The notes below the pieces were generated by a model. That model was not told the origin of the DNA, did not search any database, and saw only the letters and a list, made by a program, of their open reading frames with translations. A program made the translations under genes and the position numbers. This document shows positions 34,010 through 43,862 of a DNA stretch of 55,607 nt, one piece after another (within the stretch, counting starts at the first letter, position 1; every line of letters begins with the position of its first letter). Source of the stretch: Actinomycetes bacterium (GTDB lineage Bacteria > Actinomycetota > Acidimicrobiia > Acidimicrobiales > JAMCPL01); assembly GCA_021841005.1 (NCBI GenBank), contig JAKBVZ010000027.1:1-55607 (forward strand), read 5' to 3'.

Positions 34010-37000
34010 TTACCGAAGCGCTTCAGGAAATCCCTGCACATCATCTTCGGCTGGGCAGTTTACGCGTTCATCCCTCATCTTCTCCAATAGCTCCTCAGCT
34101 CTCTCCCGAGCAGCAACCAGGCTGGCCAGCTTCAGCTCTTCATAGCCTCGAATGGCATCTGGCAGGGCCGCTATCTCCGCCACAATCTGCGCGACAGCAG
34201 GATGCAGCCCATCGAGAGCTTGATCCAGGACCTCCTCGTACCAGTCGATCGCCGCACGCTCCTGACACCGCACCTCCGTCTTTGAAAAAGGATCTAGTCT
34301 GGTGCCCCGTAATGCCCGAGCTACCCGCAGGACCCGGAACACAGGGCGGAACCATGGACCCAGCCGGATCTTGCGACGCACCCCGATAGCACGCAGGAAC
34401 GGAGGATGGAGATGGCAGGTGATGCGCACAGGCGCCTCGAATTTACCGTGGACTTGGTGATCAAAGGATGGTAGCAGGTAGAGCCGCGCGACCTCGTATT
34501 CGTCCTTGTAAGCCATGACCTTGTAGAGGTAAACTCCCACGGTCCTCGTGACCCGCCACTCCCCTGGGCAGCGCTCCTGCTCGCGAGCCGCCGCTCTGGC
34601 CACCCCGTTCAGATACCGTTCGGCCCAGTGCATATCCTGGTACGAGACAAGATCACCCGCCCGATCAAACACCATGCTTCGTAGCTCGCTAGGAAGCGGG
34701 GCCAAGGACTCCCGGGCATCCATTGCCTGCCGTAGCCTGTGCTCGCGCGTATGTCCCAGCGACACCAGCGGCTCCCGCGTGCCAGGATCTCTTCTGGCTG
34801 TAGCGTTCCTGGCACCACGCTCACCAGCGCCTGCCGGTCGCTCACTGCCAGCTCGCTCGGGCGTTCCAAACCCGAGAAGAGCCCGGACCGCATCTACATC
34901 CACCGCCCAGGCCCTTCCCCACTGCCACGCCAGCAGATTCTCACGCACCGCTACACCATTGGCCACGATGGCACGCTCGATCGAGGTAGATGACATCGGG
35001 AGTAGTCCAGCCTGGTAGGCAGTGCCAACAACCACAAGATTGGCCATCAGGTAGTCCCCGAAGAGAGCCTCTGCGATCTGGCGCGCCGGTACCGTGAGGC
35101 AGCTGTCAGCACTCACCGTGGAGCGCACAGCCGATACCATGGCCTCCTCCTCCAGGTTGATGCGACGATTTCTCACGATCTCCCCAGTTGCCATCGCGTC
35201 GGTGTTGACCACCGCTACGGTCAGGCCCGCCCTGCAACGAGCCAGGTTAGCGGAGGTGGAAGCAGCCACTAGGTCGAATGCGAGGTACACGCGGGCTTCT
35301 CCGCTACCTACCTTGGCAGTCGAGGGTGTCTGCTCGTTCTCGGAGACAACAAGGCTGGACAGCACAGGTCCCCACTTCTGTGCCGCTCCAGTCTGGTCGT
35401 AGGTGGCGACGTTCAACCCGTCGAGCCATGCGGCCGTGGCGAGTATCGCGTTAGCCGTTATAACGCCGGTGCCTCCGAGCCCAGGTAGGTAGAGCGCGTA
35501 CCCCCGTCCTGCAGCCGGACGCTCCGGCTCGTCGAGCAGATCCCGGGGAACCTCGGGTGGCACAGACTTACGATACCCGCTACCCGGGGCGGTCTCAACC
35601 GTCACAAAAGACGGGCAGTTCCCACGCAGGCAGGACTCGTCTTCGTTGCACGAGGATGCATGAATCTGGATCTTTGGCCCCAAGGGAGTATCGACCTCCA
35701 TGAGGGACATACAGTTGGAGACGCGCCCGCAGTCTCCGCAGGCCTCGCACAGCCGTTCGTTCACCATCACATGACGGGTCGGTGCCGGCAGCTGGCCACG
35801 ACGTTGCCGGCGCCTGCGCTCGTTCGCACACGACTCGTCATAGAGAAGCACCGTCACGCCTTCGATTCCGGCAAGCTCGGCTTGAACTGCCTGGATGCCA
35901 TCGGGCGTGTGCAGCCTCACTGCGGGACCAAAGCCAGCCCGGCGGTACCCTGCCGGTTTCTTGGTCACCAATGCGATACGCTCCACGCCGTCGATCTCGA
36001 GTAGGTGCACCAGTTCCACCACCGGCAGCTGTCCCACTGGTACCTGTGCTCCAGTGTTCGCAACGACACCGTTGTATAGGATTTTGAAGGTGATCGAGAC
36101 GCCCGCTGCCATACAAGACCGGATGTTCTCGTAGCTCGAGTGGAATATAGAGCCGTCACCAACGTTTTGGAAGATGTGACGCTGTTCGGTGAAGGGTGCA
36201 AGACCTATCCAGGGCAGGCCCTCGCCACCATATTGCGTCATCGCCTCCACATGGCGTTCAGGCTGCTCAATAATTGACGCGAAACTGTGACATCCAGGGC
36301 TTCCCCAGGCAATCGCACCCTCAGGAAGCAGGGTAGAGGTGTTGTGCGGACACCCTGAACAGTAGTTCGGGGTACGGTGCCGCAAGACCAGTTCCGCAGG
36401 ACTCGCACACTGTTCGATCACAGCGAGGCGCTCGGCAACCTGGGACTCGAGGCGCGTCCCATTGAATAGTATGCCACCAATACGCCCGAGAATAAGATCT
36501 GCGTCGAAGCCGCCCTCGACAGGGAAGAGTTCGGCACCACCGGCAGTTCGTTTACCGATCACCTGGATCGTACTCCCGGCTTCATGCAACGCTGCACGCA
36601 CGTTGGTCTCGAGGAGATCGCGCTTCTCTTCAATCACGACGATCTGGTCCACATCACAGGCAAAGGTGGACAATAGCACCCGATCAAAGGGATAGGGCAT
36701 GCCGTAGACAAGAACCGCTATGCCCAAATCGGAAAGGTCCTCGAAGTCCGCCCCTACGCTGGACAGCGCTGCCTGTATGTCGCCGAAACTCTTGCCCACC
36801 GTGACGATCCCAACCCTGGCGTGCCCCTGCGTCCCAACCCGGTAATTGAGCCCGTTCGCACGAGCATAGGCGATCGCTGCTGTATGACGCTCCACATACA
36901 GGTAGCGCTCTTGGGCCAACGTCGTACCCGGGAAAAACGTGAAATCTGCGTATTTTGCGAAAGGCTTCCCCTCCACTTGAATCTCTGGAAGCACGATGGA

Positions 37001-37669
37001 TGGAGACGACGGGTCCACGCAGAAGGTGGCGCCTGCGTCGCACAGGGCAGTCGGTAGCTTGAGAGCGACCCAGCAGCCGCTGGCCCGCGATAAGGCGACC
37101 GCATGGAGACCAAATTCGTAGATCTGCCGGACCGAGGCAGGCGCCATGATCGGGATCCCGGCAGCGATGAACGCTTGGTCCTCTTGGAATGGCATGGTTG
37201 AGCTGGATGCCTCATGATCCTCGCCAGAAAGGATCACAACGGCACCGTGCCGGCTCGTCCCTGCGAAATTGCCGTGTTTGAACGCGTCACCACTGCGATC
37301 TACTCCCGGACCCTTGCCGTACCAGAAGCCCACTACGCCGTCGTAATGCTCGTGCGGGAAGTTGTCGAGCATCTGGCTACCCATCAGCGCTGTGGCCGCT
37401 CGTTCCTCGCTCGATGCCGGCACGTGCACTATGCCATATGCGCTGAGCAGCGACGACCGACGCTCGAGTTGGAGATCGTAGCCTGCCAACGGGGAACCGG
37501 GGTAGCCAGTGATAAAGATCCCACTCCTCAAGCCTGCCGCGCGATCACGTCTGTGCTGTTCGAGAGGGAGACGGACAAGCGTATGGAGTCCGCTGAAGTA
37601 GTAGGTGCCGCGATCGGCGACAAAGCGCTCTTGGAGGTCGAAGTCTCTCGAGGGCATCCCGGTGGTCAT
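34010..37669 (-). CDS. Indolepyruvate ferredoxin oxidoreductase, fused alpha and gamma parts
   Basis: Oxidatively decarboxylates aryl or related 2-oxo acids to acyl-CoA, passing electrons to ferredoxin. The 1219-residue protein starts with the pyrimidine domain (GIFITGYPGSPLAGYD; SGEDHEASSS). It continues with a Cys segment TPNYCSGCPHNTST and the thiamine diphosphate motif GDGSIFHSSYENI (about 505). A ferredoxin-like Cys cluster follows (about 640-690: CEACGDCGRVSNC and further Cys), then the gamma domain (about 730 onward, LPGLGGTGVITANAIL) and a C-terminal DUF6537-like part. GAAGGG lies 3-4 nt before the ATG. The gene ends 6 bp from the opposite-strand tmRNA. Confidence 0.93.
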   Translation of the reverse strand: MTTGMPSRDFDLQERFVADRGTYYFSGLHTLVRLPLEQHRRDRAAGLRSGIFITGYPGSPLAGYDLQLERRSSLLSAYGIVHVPASSEERAATALMGSQMLDNFPHEHYDGVVGFWYGKGPGVDRSGDAFKHGNFAGTSRHGAVVILSGEDHEASSSTMPFQEDQAFIAAGIPIMAPASVRQIYEFGLHAVALSRASGCWVALKLPTALCDAGATFCVDPSSPSIVLPEIQVEGKPFAKYADFTFFPGTTLAQERYLYVERHTAAIAYARANGLNYRVGTQGHARVGIVTVGKSFGDIQAALSSVGADFEDLSDLGIAVLVYGMPYPFDRVLLSTFACDVDQIVVIEEKRDLLETNVRAALHEAGSTIQVIGKRTAGGAELFPVEGGFDADLILGRIGGILFNGTRLESQVAERLAVIEQCASPAELVLRHRTPNYCSGCPHNTSTLLPEGAIAWGSPGCHSFASIIEQPERHVEAMTQYGGEGLPWIGLAPFTEQRHIFQNVGDGSIFHSSYENIRSCMAAGVSITFKILYNGVVANTGAQVPVGQLPVVELVHLLEIDGVERIALVTKKPAGYRRAGFGPAVRLHTPDGIQAVQAELAGIEGVTVLLYDESCANERRRRQRRGQLPAPTRHVMVNERLCEACGDCGRVSNCMSLMEVDTPLGPKIQIHASSCNEDESCLRGNCPSFVTVETAPGSGYRKSVPPEVPRDLLDEPERPAAGRGYALYLPGLGGTGVITANAILATAAWLDGLNVATYDQTGAAQKWGPVLSSLVVSENEQTPSTAKVGSGEARVYLAFDLVAASTSANLARCRAGLTVAVVNTDAMATGEIVRNRRINLEEEAMVSAVRSTVSADSCLTVPARQIAEALFGDYLMANLVVVGTAYQAGLLPMSSTSIERAIVANGVAVRENLLAWQWGRAWAVDVDAVRALLGFGTPERAGSERPAGAGERGARNATARRDPGTREPLVSLGHTREHRLRQAMDARESLAPLPSELRSMVFDRAGDLVSYQDMHWAERYLNGVARAAAREQERCPGEWRVTRTVGVYLYKVMAYKDEYEVARLYLLPSFDHQVHGKFEAPVRITCHLHPPFLRAIGVRRKIRLGPWFRPVFRVLRVARALRGTRLDPFSKTEVRCQERAAIDWYEEVLDQALDGLHPAVAQIVAEIAALPDAIRGYEELKLASLVAARERAEELLEKMRDERVNCPAEDDVQGFPEALR

Positions 37670-37791
37670 GGCCCTTCTCTAACCACACTCGTGCACGATC
37701 CTGGCCTGCTCCAGATCATGTATAAGCGTGTGGATATAGTGGCATGCAACTTGCTCTCAAGTATACAGCATCGCTTTGGTAACTGTTGTGC

Positions 37792-38646
37792 TCAGTTCGT
37801 GGGCCCGAAGGCTCTGATAATCGAGTCCGCCACTCTCTTTGGATCCTGTACGGGACCGAAGTGGCCAAGACCATCGAACACTTCCACTCTGGAATCCGGT
37901 AACCTCGCCTCGAACATGCGCTGCACATCCTCCCCAAGATAATCGTCCTGCGATCCGCATGCCAGCACCACTGGGCAAGCCACTTTCGGCAGATTCTTGA
38001 ATGCATCGTGAGCCAAGCCATGCGCGTATATGGCTGATTCGTGCTCACGCTTGCACTTCAGTACAATACCGCTTGAAGATGATTCCCTGAAACCGTTCTC
38101 GACATAAAGATGCAGGCACTCCTCTGTGAATAAGCTGAACGGCTCCTTGAGGGCTACAGCCCGGTAGGCTTCGTCATAAGATTTGAAGCTGCTGCGTCTC
38201 CTCAGCGTCCTCCGAGCCAGATGGTTGCCCTCCAATCCAGGCGGCATAGGCTCCTCTGAAGGGAATACCACCGGCTCGTAGCAGTAAAGGGCACTGAATG
38301 TCCCACCACGACGTTCCTCCGCAAGTAGCAGGGATGCGCCGCCCGCAGAATGTCCGAACCCCAACGGGCGCTTCAGGCCAAGCGTATCGACCACCTCCAG
38401 GATATCCTGAGCAAATCCATACCATCCGAAGTCGCCATCGGAGGGTGCTGTCGACTCGCCATGGGCTCGTTCATCGATCAGGACACATGAGAAATGGCCA
38501 GACAGATGCGCAGCCAGCGGCTGGAGTACGGCACCACACAGCCCCGCAGCATGGACAAGCACCAGCGACGGCCCGATGCCACCAGAATCATATACTGCTA
38601 TCACCGGTCCAGCAGTGGTCTGAATACGGGTGGTCGGCTCGAGCAT
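37792..38646 (-). CDS. Alpha/beta hydrolase
   Basis: A complete catalytic triad can be read: nucleophile Ser in GFGHSAGG (about residue 97), acid in CGSQDDYLGED, and His in GLGHFGP near the end. An oxyanion segment LVHAAGLCGAVLQPL precedes. I chose ATG 38646 (MLEPTTRIQTTAGPV), giving 284 residues, the usual size; the frame extends upstream into the opposite-strand NUDIX gene, which is chance. No strong Shine-Dalgarno is present. Substrate is unknown. It is divergent from the NUDIX gene across 139 bp. Confidence 0.87.
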   Translation of the reverse strand: MLEPTTRIQTTAGPVIAVYDSGGIGPSLVLVHAAGLCGAVLQPLAAHLSGHFSCVLIDERAHGESTAPSDGDFGWYGFAQDILEVVDTLGLKRPLGFGHSAGGASLLLAEERRGGTFSALYCYEPVVFPSEEPMPPGLEGNHLARRTLRRRSSFKSYDEAYRAVALKEPFSLFTEECLHLYVENGFRESSSSGIVLKCKREHESAIYAHGLAHDAFKNLPKVACPVVLACGSQDDYLGEDVQRMFEARLPDSRVEVFDGLGHFGPVQDPKRVADSIIRAFGPTN

Positions 38647-38785
38647 CACACCACAGCTTACAGGACTGGCCGTATTCTGGAAAATGCCTCGAACCCGGAC
38701 CGGAAAATCCATCTCCAGCAGCTTCGGAGCTACCGCCAGCTTTAAGGTATTATGGCAAATGCCTGCCGGTGCTAGAATCGAGCTG

Positions 38786-39670
38786 ATGGAAGCCAAAGAG
38801 GCCTCGACGATCATTCTTGTAAGAGACACATCCCATGGGAGCATCGAGGTTCTGATGCTGATGCGTAACTTGCAATCGGGATACGTGCCTGGTGCGCATA
38901 TATTTCCTGGCGGCGAAGTCGATACCGCCGATTACTCAGGGGACGCCATGGTGCTCTGCGATGGCCTAACCGATGAGCAGGCAAGCAGGCGTCTGGGGGT
39001 TGCGCAATCCGGACTCGCCTGGTGGGTCGCCGCCATCCGGGAGTGCTTCGAAGAAGCTGGCCTGCTCTTGGCAACGCCAGCCATTCCAGCTACATCCACC
39101 ACACGGACTACTCTGGACTCTGACGGGTTCGTCGCTCTGGACTCCATGGAGGATATCGATCGTTTCAAGGAGTACAGGGATGCTGTCACGGCAGACCCCA
39201 ATAATCTGGTCACAATATGTCGCAATGAAGGACTCCGACTGGCGGCGGGCAGTCTCCGATACTTCAGCCATTGGATCACACCGCACGGCGCACCGAGACG
39301 GTACGACACCCGTTTCTTTCTGGCAGTCGCCCCTTCCCGCCAATCACCCTTGCCGGACAGTCGTGAGATCGTGGAAACCATATGGATCACGCCGCAAGAT
39401 GCCCTGGCTCAACATAAGGAGGGCTCCTTCGACATGCTGATTCCAACGGTCAAGACCCTCGAGCGACTCAGCAAGTTCAGCAATACCGCTTCGCTCTTGG
39501 AATGGGCCGGTAACTCGAGAGAGATACCAACCATCCAGCCTCGTCTCCAGACCGAAGATGGAAACATCACCGTACTGATCCCCGGGGATCCAGGCTATGA
39601 AGACACTACTGACACCCCACATCCTCGATTGTCAACACGATCGCAAGAAACGTCCCACCAAATAGAGTAG
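38786..39670 (+). CDS. NUDIX hydrolase, NUDT19-like
   Basis: Hydrolyses nucleoside-diphosphate-linked compounds, in this subgroup often CoA derivatives. Starts MEAKEASTIILVRD; then GYVPGAHIFPGGEVD, a 30-residue insertion, and WWVAAIRECFEEAGLLLA (REx2EExG near residue 84). An insertion splitting the Nudix box is typical of NUDT19-type enzymes. The second half has LAAGSLRYFSHWITPHGAPRRYDTRFFLA, also a subgroup mark. ATG 38786 fits the family start; the frame is open further upstream. Confidence 0.85.
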   Translation: MEAKEASTIILVRDTSHGSIEVLMLMRNLQSGYVPGAHIFPGGEVDTADYSGDAMVLCDGLTDEQASRRLGVAQSGLAWWVAAIRECFEEAGLLLATPAIPATSTTRTTLDSDGFVALDSMEDIDRFKEYRDAVTADPNNLVTICRNEGLRLAAGSLRYFSHWITPHGAPRRYDTRFFLAVAPSRQSPLPDSREIVETIWITPQDALAQHKEGSFDMLIPTVKTLERLSKFSNTASLLEWAGNSREIPTIQPRLQTEDGNITVLIPGDPGYEDTTDTPHPRLSTRSQETSHQIE

Positions 39671-39702
39671 GAAAGTCCAAAGCACTTACCGGCGCCTTTC
39701 CT

Positions 39703-39808
39703 ACCTGCGGGCAAGCACCGGCTTCAGCACCTCCCCAGTGGCGGAGGAAGCGTTGCGTCAGCGCGCCACCTGCGGGCAAGCACCGGCTTCAGCACCTCCC
39801 CAGTGGCG
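39703..39808. repeat. 41-bp duplication at the 3' end of uvrA, spaced 65 bp
   Basis: The 41 bp beginning ACCTGCGGGCAAGCACC and ending CCCCAGTGGCG occur at 39703-39743 and 39768-39808 without a mismatch. The second copy encodes [10 protein letters not shown], the normal end of UvrA here. The first lies partly after the stop and is read in another frame (PPPLGRC). Confidence 0.9.
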
Positions 39809-42705
39809 CTGCCCGCGTGGCCGGCCACCTCCTCAGGAGTGCCCTCTGCAATCAGGTACCCGCCCCTATCCCCACCTTCCGGACCGAGTTCCAACAGCCA
39901 GTCTGCGCAACTGATCACATCTAGGTTGTGCTCGATGACCACTACGGTATTGCCCTGATCCACCAGGCGGGCCAGCACCGCCAGCAACTTCTTCACGTCA
40001 TCGAAGTGCAATCCCGTAGTAGGCTCGTCGAGCACGTAAAGGGTATTACCTGTCGCCCTGCGCTGCAGCTCTGATGCCAGCTTCACCCGCTGCGCCTCGC
40101 CACCCGAGAGCGTCGGCGCCGGTTGGCCCAGCTTCACATAGCCCAAACCTACATCGACCAGGGTGGACAGGTAGCGGTAAATGGAAGGCTGCCGGGCAAA
40201 GAAATTCACAGCCTCATCGCATGGCATCGACAACACATCCGCTATGCTCTTTCCCTTCCAGGTGATCTCCAGTGTCTCCCGATTGTACCGAGCGCCTCCA
40301 CACGACTCACAGGGTACATAGACATCCGGGAGGAAGTGCATCTCGATGCGGATGGTCCCATCGCCTGAGCATGCTTCACACCTGCCGCCTCGCAGGTTGA
40401 AGGAGAACCGCCCCGGCTGGTACCCACGCACCTGTGCTTCGGGTATTTGTGAATAAAGACGCCTGATGTGGTCGAATACTCCGGTATAGGTGGCCGGATT
40501 CGACCGCGGAGTACGCCCGATCGGGGACTGGTCTATGGCTACCACCTTGTCCACCAGGCCGGCACCATCTATCTTCCTATGCTTCCCGGGTAGCGTCCTG
40601 GCGCCGGCAATGGACTGCCTGAGCGAAGCCAGCAGGATGTCGTTCACCAAGGTGGACTTGCCCGATCCTGAGACACCCGTAACCGCAACCAGGCACCCCA
40701 TCGGGAAAGCTGCGTCAATATCCTTGAGATTGTGTTCGGCGGCGCCTCTTACCCAGAGACGCTTACCGGTACCGGCCCGCCTCTTGGCCGGTACATCGAT
40801 TGACATCCTGCCAGCCAGGTACGCTCCGGTAAGAGAATCAGGGGCACTCTCTATCCCGTCCACGCCACCGGCATACACCACGCGACCGCCATGCTCGCCG
40901 GCACCGGGGCCTATGTCCACAACGGTATCGGCAGAACGGATGGTCTCCTCGTCATGCTCGACCACTATGACGGTGTTGCCCAAGTCTCTCAAGCGCTTCA
41001 ATGCCTGGATCAGCTTGACGTTATCCCTCTGGTGAAGCCCTATGGACGGCTCGTCCAGTACGTAGAGGACACCTACCAAGCCGGACCCGATCTGGCTGGC
41101 CAGTCTGATCCTCTGCGCCTCGCCACCAGACAAGGTGGCGGTAGGCCGCGTCAAAGTAAGGTATCCAAGCCCCACATCCACTAGGAACTGCAGGCGGGCA
41201 TTTACTTCCTTGAGCAACCTGGATGCAACCAGCATGTCCCTATCGCTCAATTCCAGCTTATGCAGGATACCAGGTATTTCGGTAACCTGAAAGGAGCAAA
41301 GCTCGTAAATGGACATATCTCCCACAGTCACTGCCAGCGATTCGCGTTTCAATCGTGCTCCTCCGCAAGAATGGCAGGGCACCTCCCTCATGTACTCTTC
41401 GATGGCCTCACGGAAGCTGTCACTCTCGGCCTCTGAATGCCTGCGCTCCAGCCACGGCACCACTCCTTCGTAACGGGTGGTGAACGACCGTCTCCTTCCG
41501 TACCTGTTGCGGTACGATACAGCAAGCTTCTCGCTGCCCGTACCGTACAAAATCGCCTGACGATGTGCCTTCTTGAGTTTCTTCCATGGCATATCCGTTG
41601 AGATTCCTAGCTCCGCTGCGAACGATTCGATCAGCTTGGAGAAATATCCGCTCCGGGCCTTGGCCCACGGGACTACCGCCCCACCCGCTATTGAGAGGGT
41701 AGGGTCAGGTACAACCAGATCAGGATCCACCTCGAAACGGGTACCAAGGCCATTGCACGATGGGCAGGCACCATAGGGTGAGTTGAAGGAGAAGTTACGA
41801 GGCTCCAGGTTGCTGAACGAGATCCCGCAATCGTTGCAAGCCAGATCCTCCGAAAAAGTGACCAGCTCATCCTCACCCACACCGTCAGCACTATGACCCG
41901 AACTCCCTGTCCCGCCAGCACCCGCCACACCGCCAGCACCCGCCACACCGCCAGCACCATGACCCGCTCCCGTATCACCAGGTCGCATCAGGAGCACTTC
42001 CGCGACTCCACCACTGAGAGCGAGCGCAGTCTCCATGGACTCAGTAAGCCGCTGGCGTATCCCGCTACGTACCACCAGTCGATCCACCACCGCCTCTATG
42101 GTGTGCTGCTCGTAACGTGCAAGCGGCGGCCGGCCACTCTCCGCCAGCTCCACGATCTGGCCATCGACTCTGGCGCGCGCATATCCTTCCGCCATAAGTT
42201 CGTCGAGCACTGCTTCATGCTCACCTTTGCGACCATGCACGACGGGAGCCAGTACCATGAACCGCGTACCTTCGTCCATTGCAAGGATCCTGTCCACCAT
42301 CTGCTGGGGAGTCTGCTGGGCAACCAGCTTGCCGCAGTTCGGACAGTGAGGTTTTCCTGCGCGTGCATACAGTACGCGCAGGTAGTCGTAGATCTCAGTG
42401 ACGGTGCCTACCGTGGAACGAGGATTATGACTGGCCGCCTTCTGGTCAATGGATATAGCGGGAGACAGCCCTTCGATGGAATCCACATCCGGTTTCTCCA
42501 TCTGGCCGAGGAACTGCCTGGCATAAGCGGAAAGCGACTCGACGTAGCGCCGCTGCCCTTCTGCATAGATCGTGTCAAAAGCAAGGGAAGACTTACCCGA
42601 TCCGGACAGTCCGGTGACAACCACCAGCCGGTCCCTCGGGATCTCCAGGTTGACGTCTTTCAGATTGTGTTCCCTTGCTCCCCTTATTACTATCGAATCG
42701 CCCAC
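39724..42705 (-). CDS. uvrA: Excinuclease ABC subunit A
   Basis: Damage-recognition ATPase of nucleotide excision repair. Marks: first Walker [10 protein letters not shown] (about 32-40), [19 protein letters not shown], zinc module CPNCG, two ABC signatures ([24 protein letters not shown]), second Walker [10 protein letters not shown] and zinc fingers [20 protein letters not shown] with flanking Cys. Length and order are normal. Two oddities: an Ala/Gly insertion near 245-270 encoded by an 18-bp minisatellite (41912-41956), and an altered C-terminal tail ([14 protein letters not shown]) made by the 41-bp duplication. Starts at a GTG without a clear ribosome site. Confidence 0.96.
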   Translation of the reverse strand: MGDSIVIRGAREHNLKDVNLEIPRDRLVVVTGLSGSGKSSLAFDTIYAEGQRRYVESLSAYARQFLGQMEKPDVDSIEGLSPAISIDQKAASHNPRSTVGTVTEIYDYLRVLYARAGKPHCPNCGKLVAQQTPQQMVDRILAMDEGTRFMVLAPVVHGRKGEHEAVLDELMAEGYARARVDGQIVELAESGRPPLARYEQHTIEAVVDRLVVRSGIRQRLTESMETALALSGGVAEVLLMRPGDTGAGHGAGGVAGAGGVAGAGGTGSSGHSADGVGEDELVTFSEDLACNDCGISFSNLEPRNFSFNSPYGACPSCNGLGTRFEVDPDLVVPDPTLSIAGGAVVPWAKARSGYFSKLIESFAAELGISTDMPWKKLKKAHRQAILYGTGSEKLAVSYRNRYGRRRSFTTRYEGVVPWLERRHSEAESDSFREAIEEYMREVPCHSCGGARLKRESLAVTVGDMSIYELCSFQVTEIPGILHKLELSDRDMLVASRLLKEVNARLQFLVDVGLGYLTLTRPTATLSGGEAQRIRLASQIGSGLVGVLYVLDEPSIGLHQRDNVKLIQALKRLRDLGNTVIVVEHDEETIRSADTVVDIGPGAGEHGGRVVYAGGVDGIESAPDSLTGAYLAGRMSIDVPAKRRAGTGKRLWVRGAAEHNLKDIDAAFPMGCLVAVTGVSGSGKSTLVNDILLASLRQSIAGARTLPGKHRKIDGAGLVDKVVAIDQSPIGRTPRSNPATYTGVFDHIRRLYSQIPEAQVRGYQPGRFSFNLRGGRCEACSGDGTIRIEMHFLPDVYVPCESCGGARYNRETLEITWKGKSIADVLSMPCDEAVNFFARQPSIYRYLSTLVDVGLGYVKLGQPAPTLSGGEAQRVKLASELQRRATGNTLYVLDEPTTGLHFDDVKKLLAVLARLVDQGNTVVVIEHNLDVISCADWLLELGPEGGDRGGYLIAEGTPEEVAGHAGSATGEVLKPVLARRWRADATLPPPLGRC
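41912..41956. repeat. 18-bp minisatellite within uvrA, 2.5 units
   Basis: The unit CCGCCAGCACCCGCCACA occurs at 41912-41929 and 41930-41947, and a half unit follows to 41956. It encodes GVAGAG repeats in the inter-domain region near residue 255 of UvrA, where relatives have no such segment. Unit length keeps the frame. Confidence 0.85.
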
Positions 42706-42913
42706 ATATACAGGATACGTGATTTACACATACTATAGTGCTGGGTTGAGCCCACCTGGAATATCCATCTACTGGATATTCCTCCCGAGCGCAATAAGAG
42801 GCTCAGCGGATAGGCAGCCGGTACCCCACTCCGTGAGCTTATGCCAACCATTACACCCGAGTGCCATACAGTGACACCCGGTCAGCAGGATCAGCAGTTG
42901 TCAACCGCTGCGA

Positions 42914-43528
42914 TCAATCGGCCATGGACCGGCGTTCAGCAACCACCTCGCGTAACCGATGGGCCATGAACGCAACTACAGCAAGTACCGCGACTGCAAC
43001 CACCACATACCCCACGTCGGTGAATTTTGCTGCTATCTGCTGCCAGCGTGAACCCACTTCATAGCCTATCCCGGCCAGCACGCTGTCCCACACGAGGGAA
43101 CCTATCACCGTGAACACTCCAAATCTCACCGGCTTCATCTCCGCTATGCCTGCAGGCAGTGATACAAACGTCCTGATTACCGGCAAGAGGCGGCCAACCA
43201 GCACCCCCCAATCACCGTTGCGCGAAAACCAATTCTCGGCCCGTTCAAGATCCTTCTTGGTAAGCAGTACAAAGCGGCCATAGCGCTCGACCAGCACCCG
43301 ACCGCCGGTCACCCCCACCCCCCAGGCTATGAATGCACCACCAAGCTCCCCTACCGTACCCACCAGGATAACCGCAGGCAAGTTGAGCCTTCCGGTTGCC
43401 ACAAGTCCTCCCGCCAGCGCGCCGGCAAAAGTCATCGTCACTTCTGAGGGTATAGGTATACAGGCTGACTCCCCGACCGCCAGCAAGAACAGCGCGAGAT
43501 ACCCCCAAGTGGTAAGAAAATGTTCCAT
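42914..43528 (-). CDS. DedA family membrane protein
   Basis: A 204-residue polytopic protein with the DedA (SNARE-associated/VTT) pattern: LALFLLAVGESACIPIPSEV, TMTFAGALAG, FSRNGDWGVLVGRLLPVIRTFVSLPAGIAEM and GSLVWDSVLAGIGYEVG. The Glu and Arg residues in these motifs are the conserved functional ones. DedA proteins act in membrane lipid and undecaprenyl-phosphate handling. It is alone, minus strand, about 200 bp from uvrA. Confidence 0.9.
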   Translation of the reverse strand: MEHFLTTWGYLALFLLAVGESACIPIPSEVTMTFAGALAGGLVATGRLNLPAVILVGTVGELGGAFIAWGVGVTGGRVLVERYGRFVLLTKKDLERAENWFSRNGDWGVLVGRLLPVIRTFVSLPAGIAEMKPVRFGVFTVIGSLVWDSVLAGIGYEVGSRWQQIAAKFTDVGYVVVAVAVLAVVAFMAHRLREVVAERRSMAD

Positions 43529-43583
43529 AGAATATTTATAGCCTATATTTGCGCCTGTGGATGGTCACCGGCCTCCCAGCATC

Positions 43584-43862
43584 TCAGCTTCCTCCGCTGC
43601 CGCCGAGATGCCAGAAACCACATACATCGCACTTATATACCGCCAGATCGAGACCCCTCTCCAGTCTAAGCCCGAACGCAGATCTATTGGCTTCCTCTAC
43701 ACTACGAAATTGCACCTTGGCGGTGCCATCCGAACGCCAATGACCAAGGCGCGGTGGTTGCATGTGCGGATCGCGACCCCTAGCCTTGCCGCCTCCGTGG
43801 CGCCAGCCTCCATGGTTCCGACCCTTACGGTTCAGCTCCCCATCCTTCCGATGGCCAGTCAC
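43584..43862 (-). CDS. Small zinc-knuckle-like protein coupled to livF
   Basis: A 92-residue protein. The second half (KVQFRSVEEANRSAFGLRLE, then LAVYKCDVCGFWHLGGSG) matches a small actinobacterial domain with the motif Y-x-C-x2-CG-x-WHL, likely one zinc knuckle using two Cys and one His. The first 45 residues are basic and Gly-rich. The GTG start overlaps the livF stop (GTGA, 43859-43862), so it is translated with the transporter operon. Function unknown. Confidence 0.65.
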   Translation of the reverse strand: MTGHRKDGELNRKGRNHGGWRHGGGKARGRDPHMQPPRLGHWRSDGTAKVQFRSVEEANRSAFGLRLERGLDLAVYKCDVCGFWHLGGSGGS

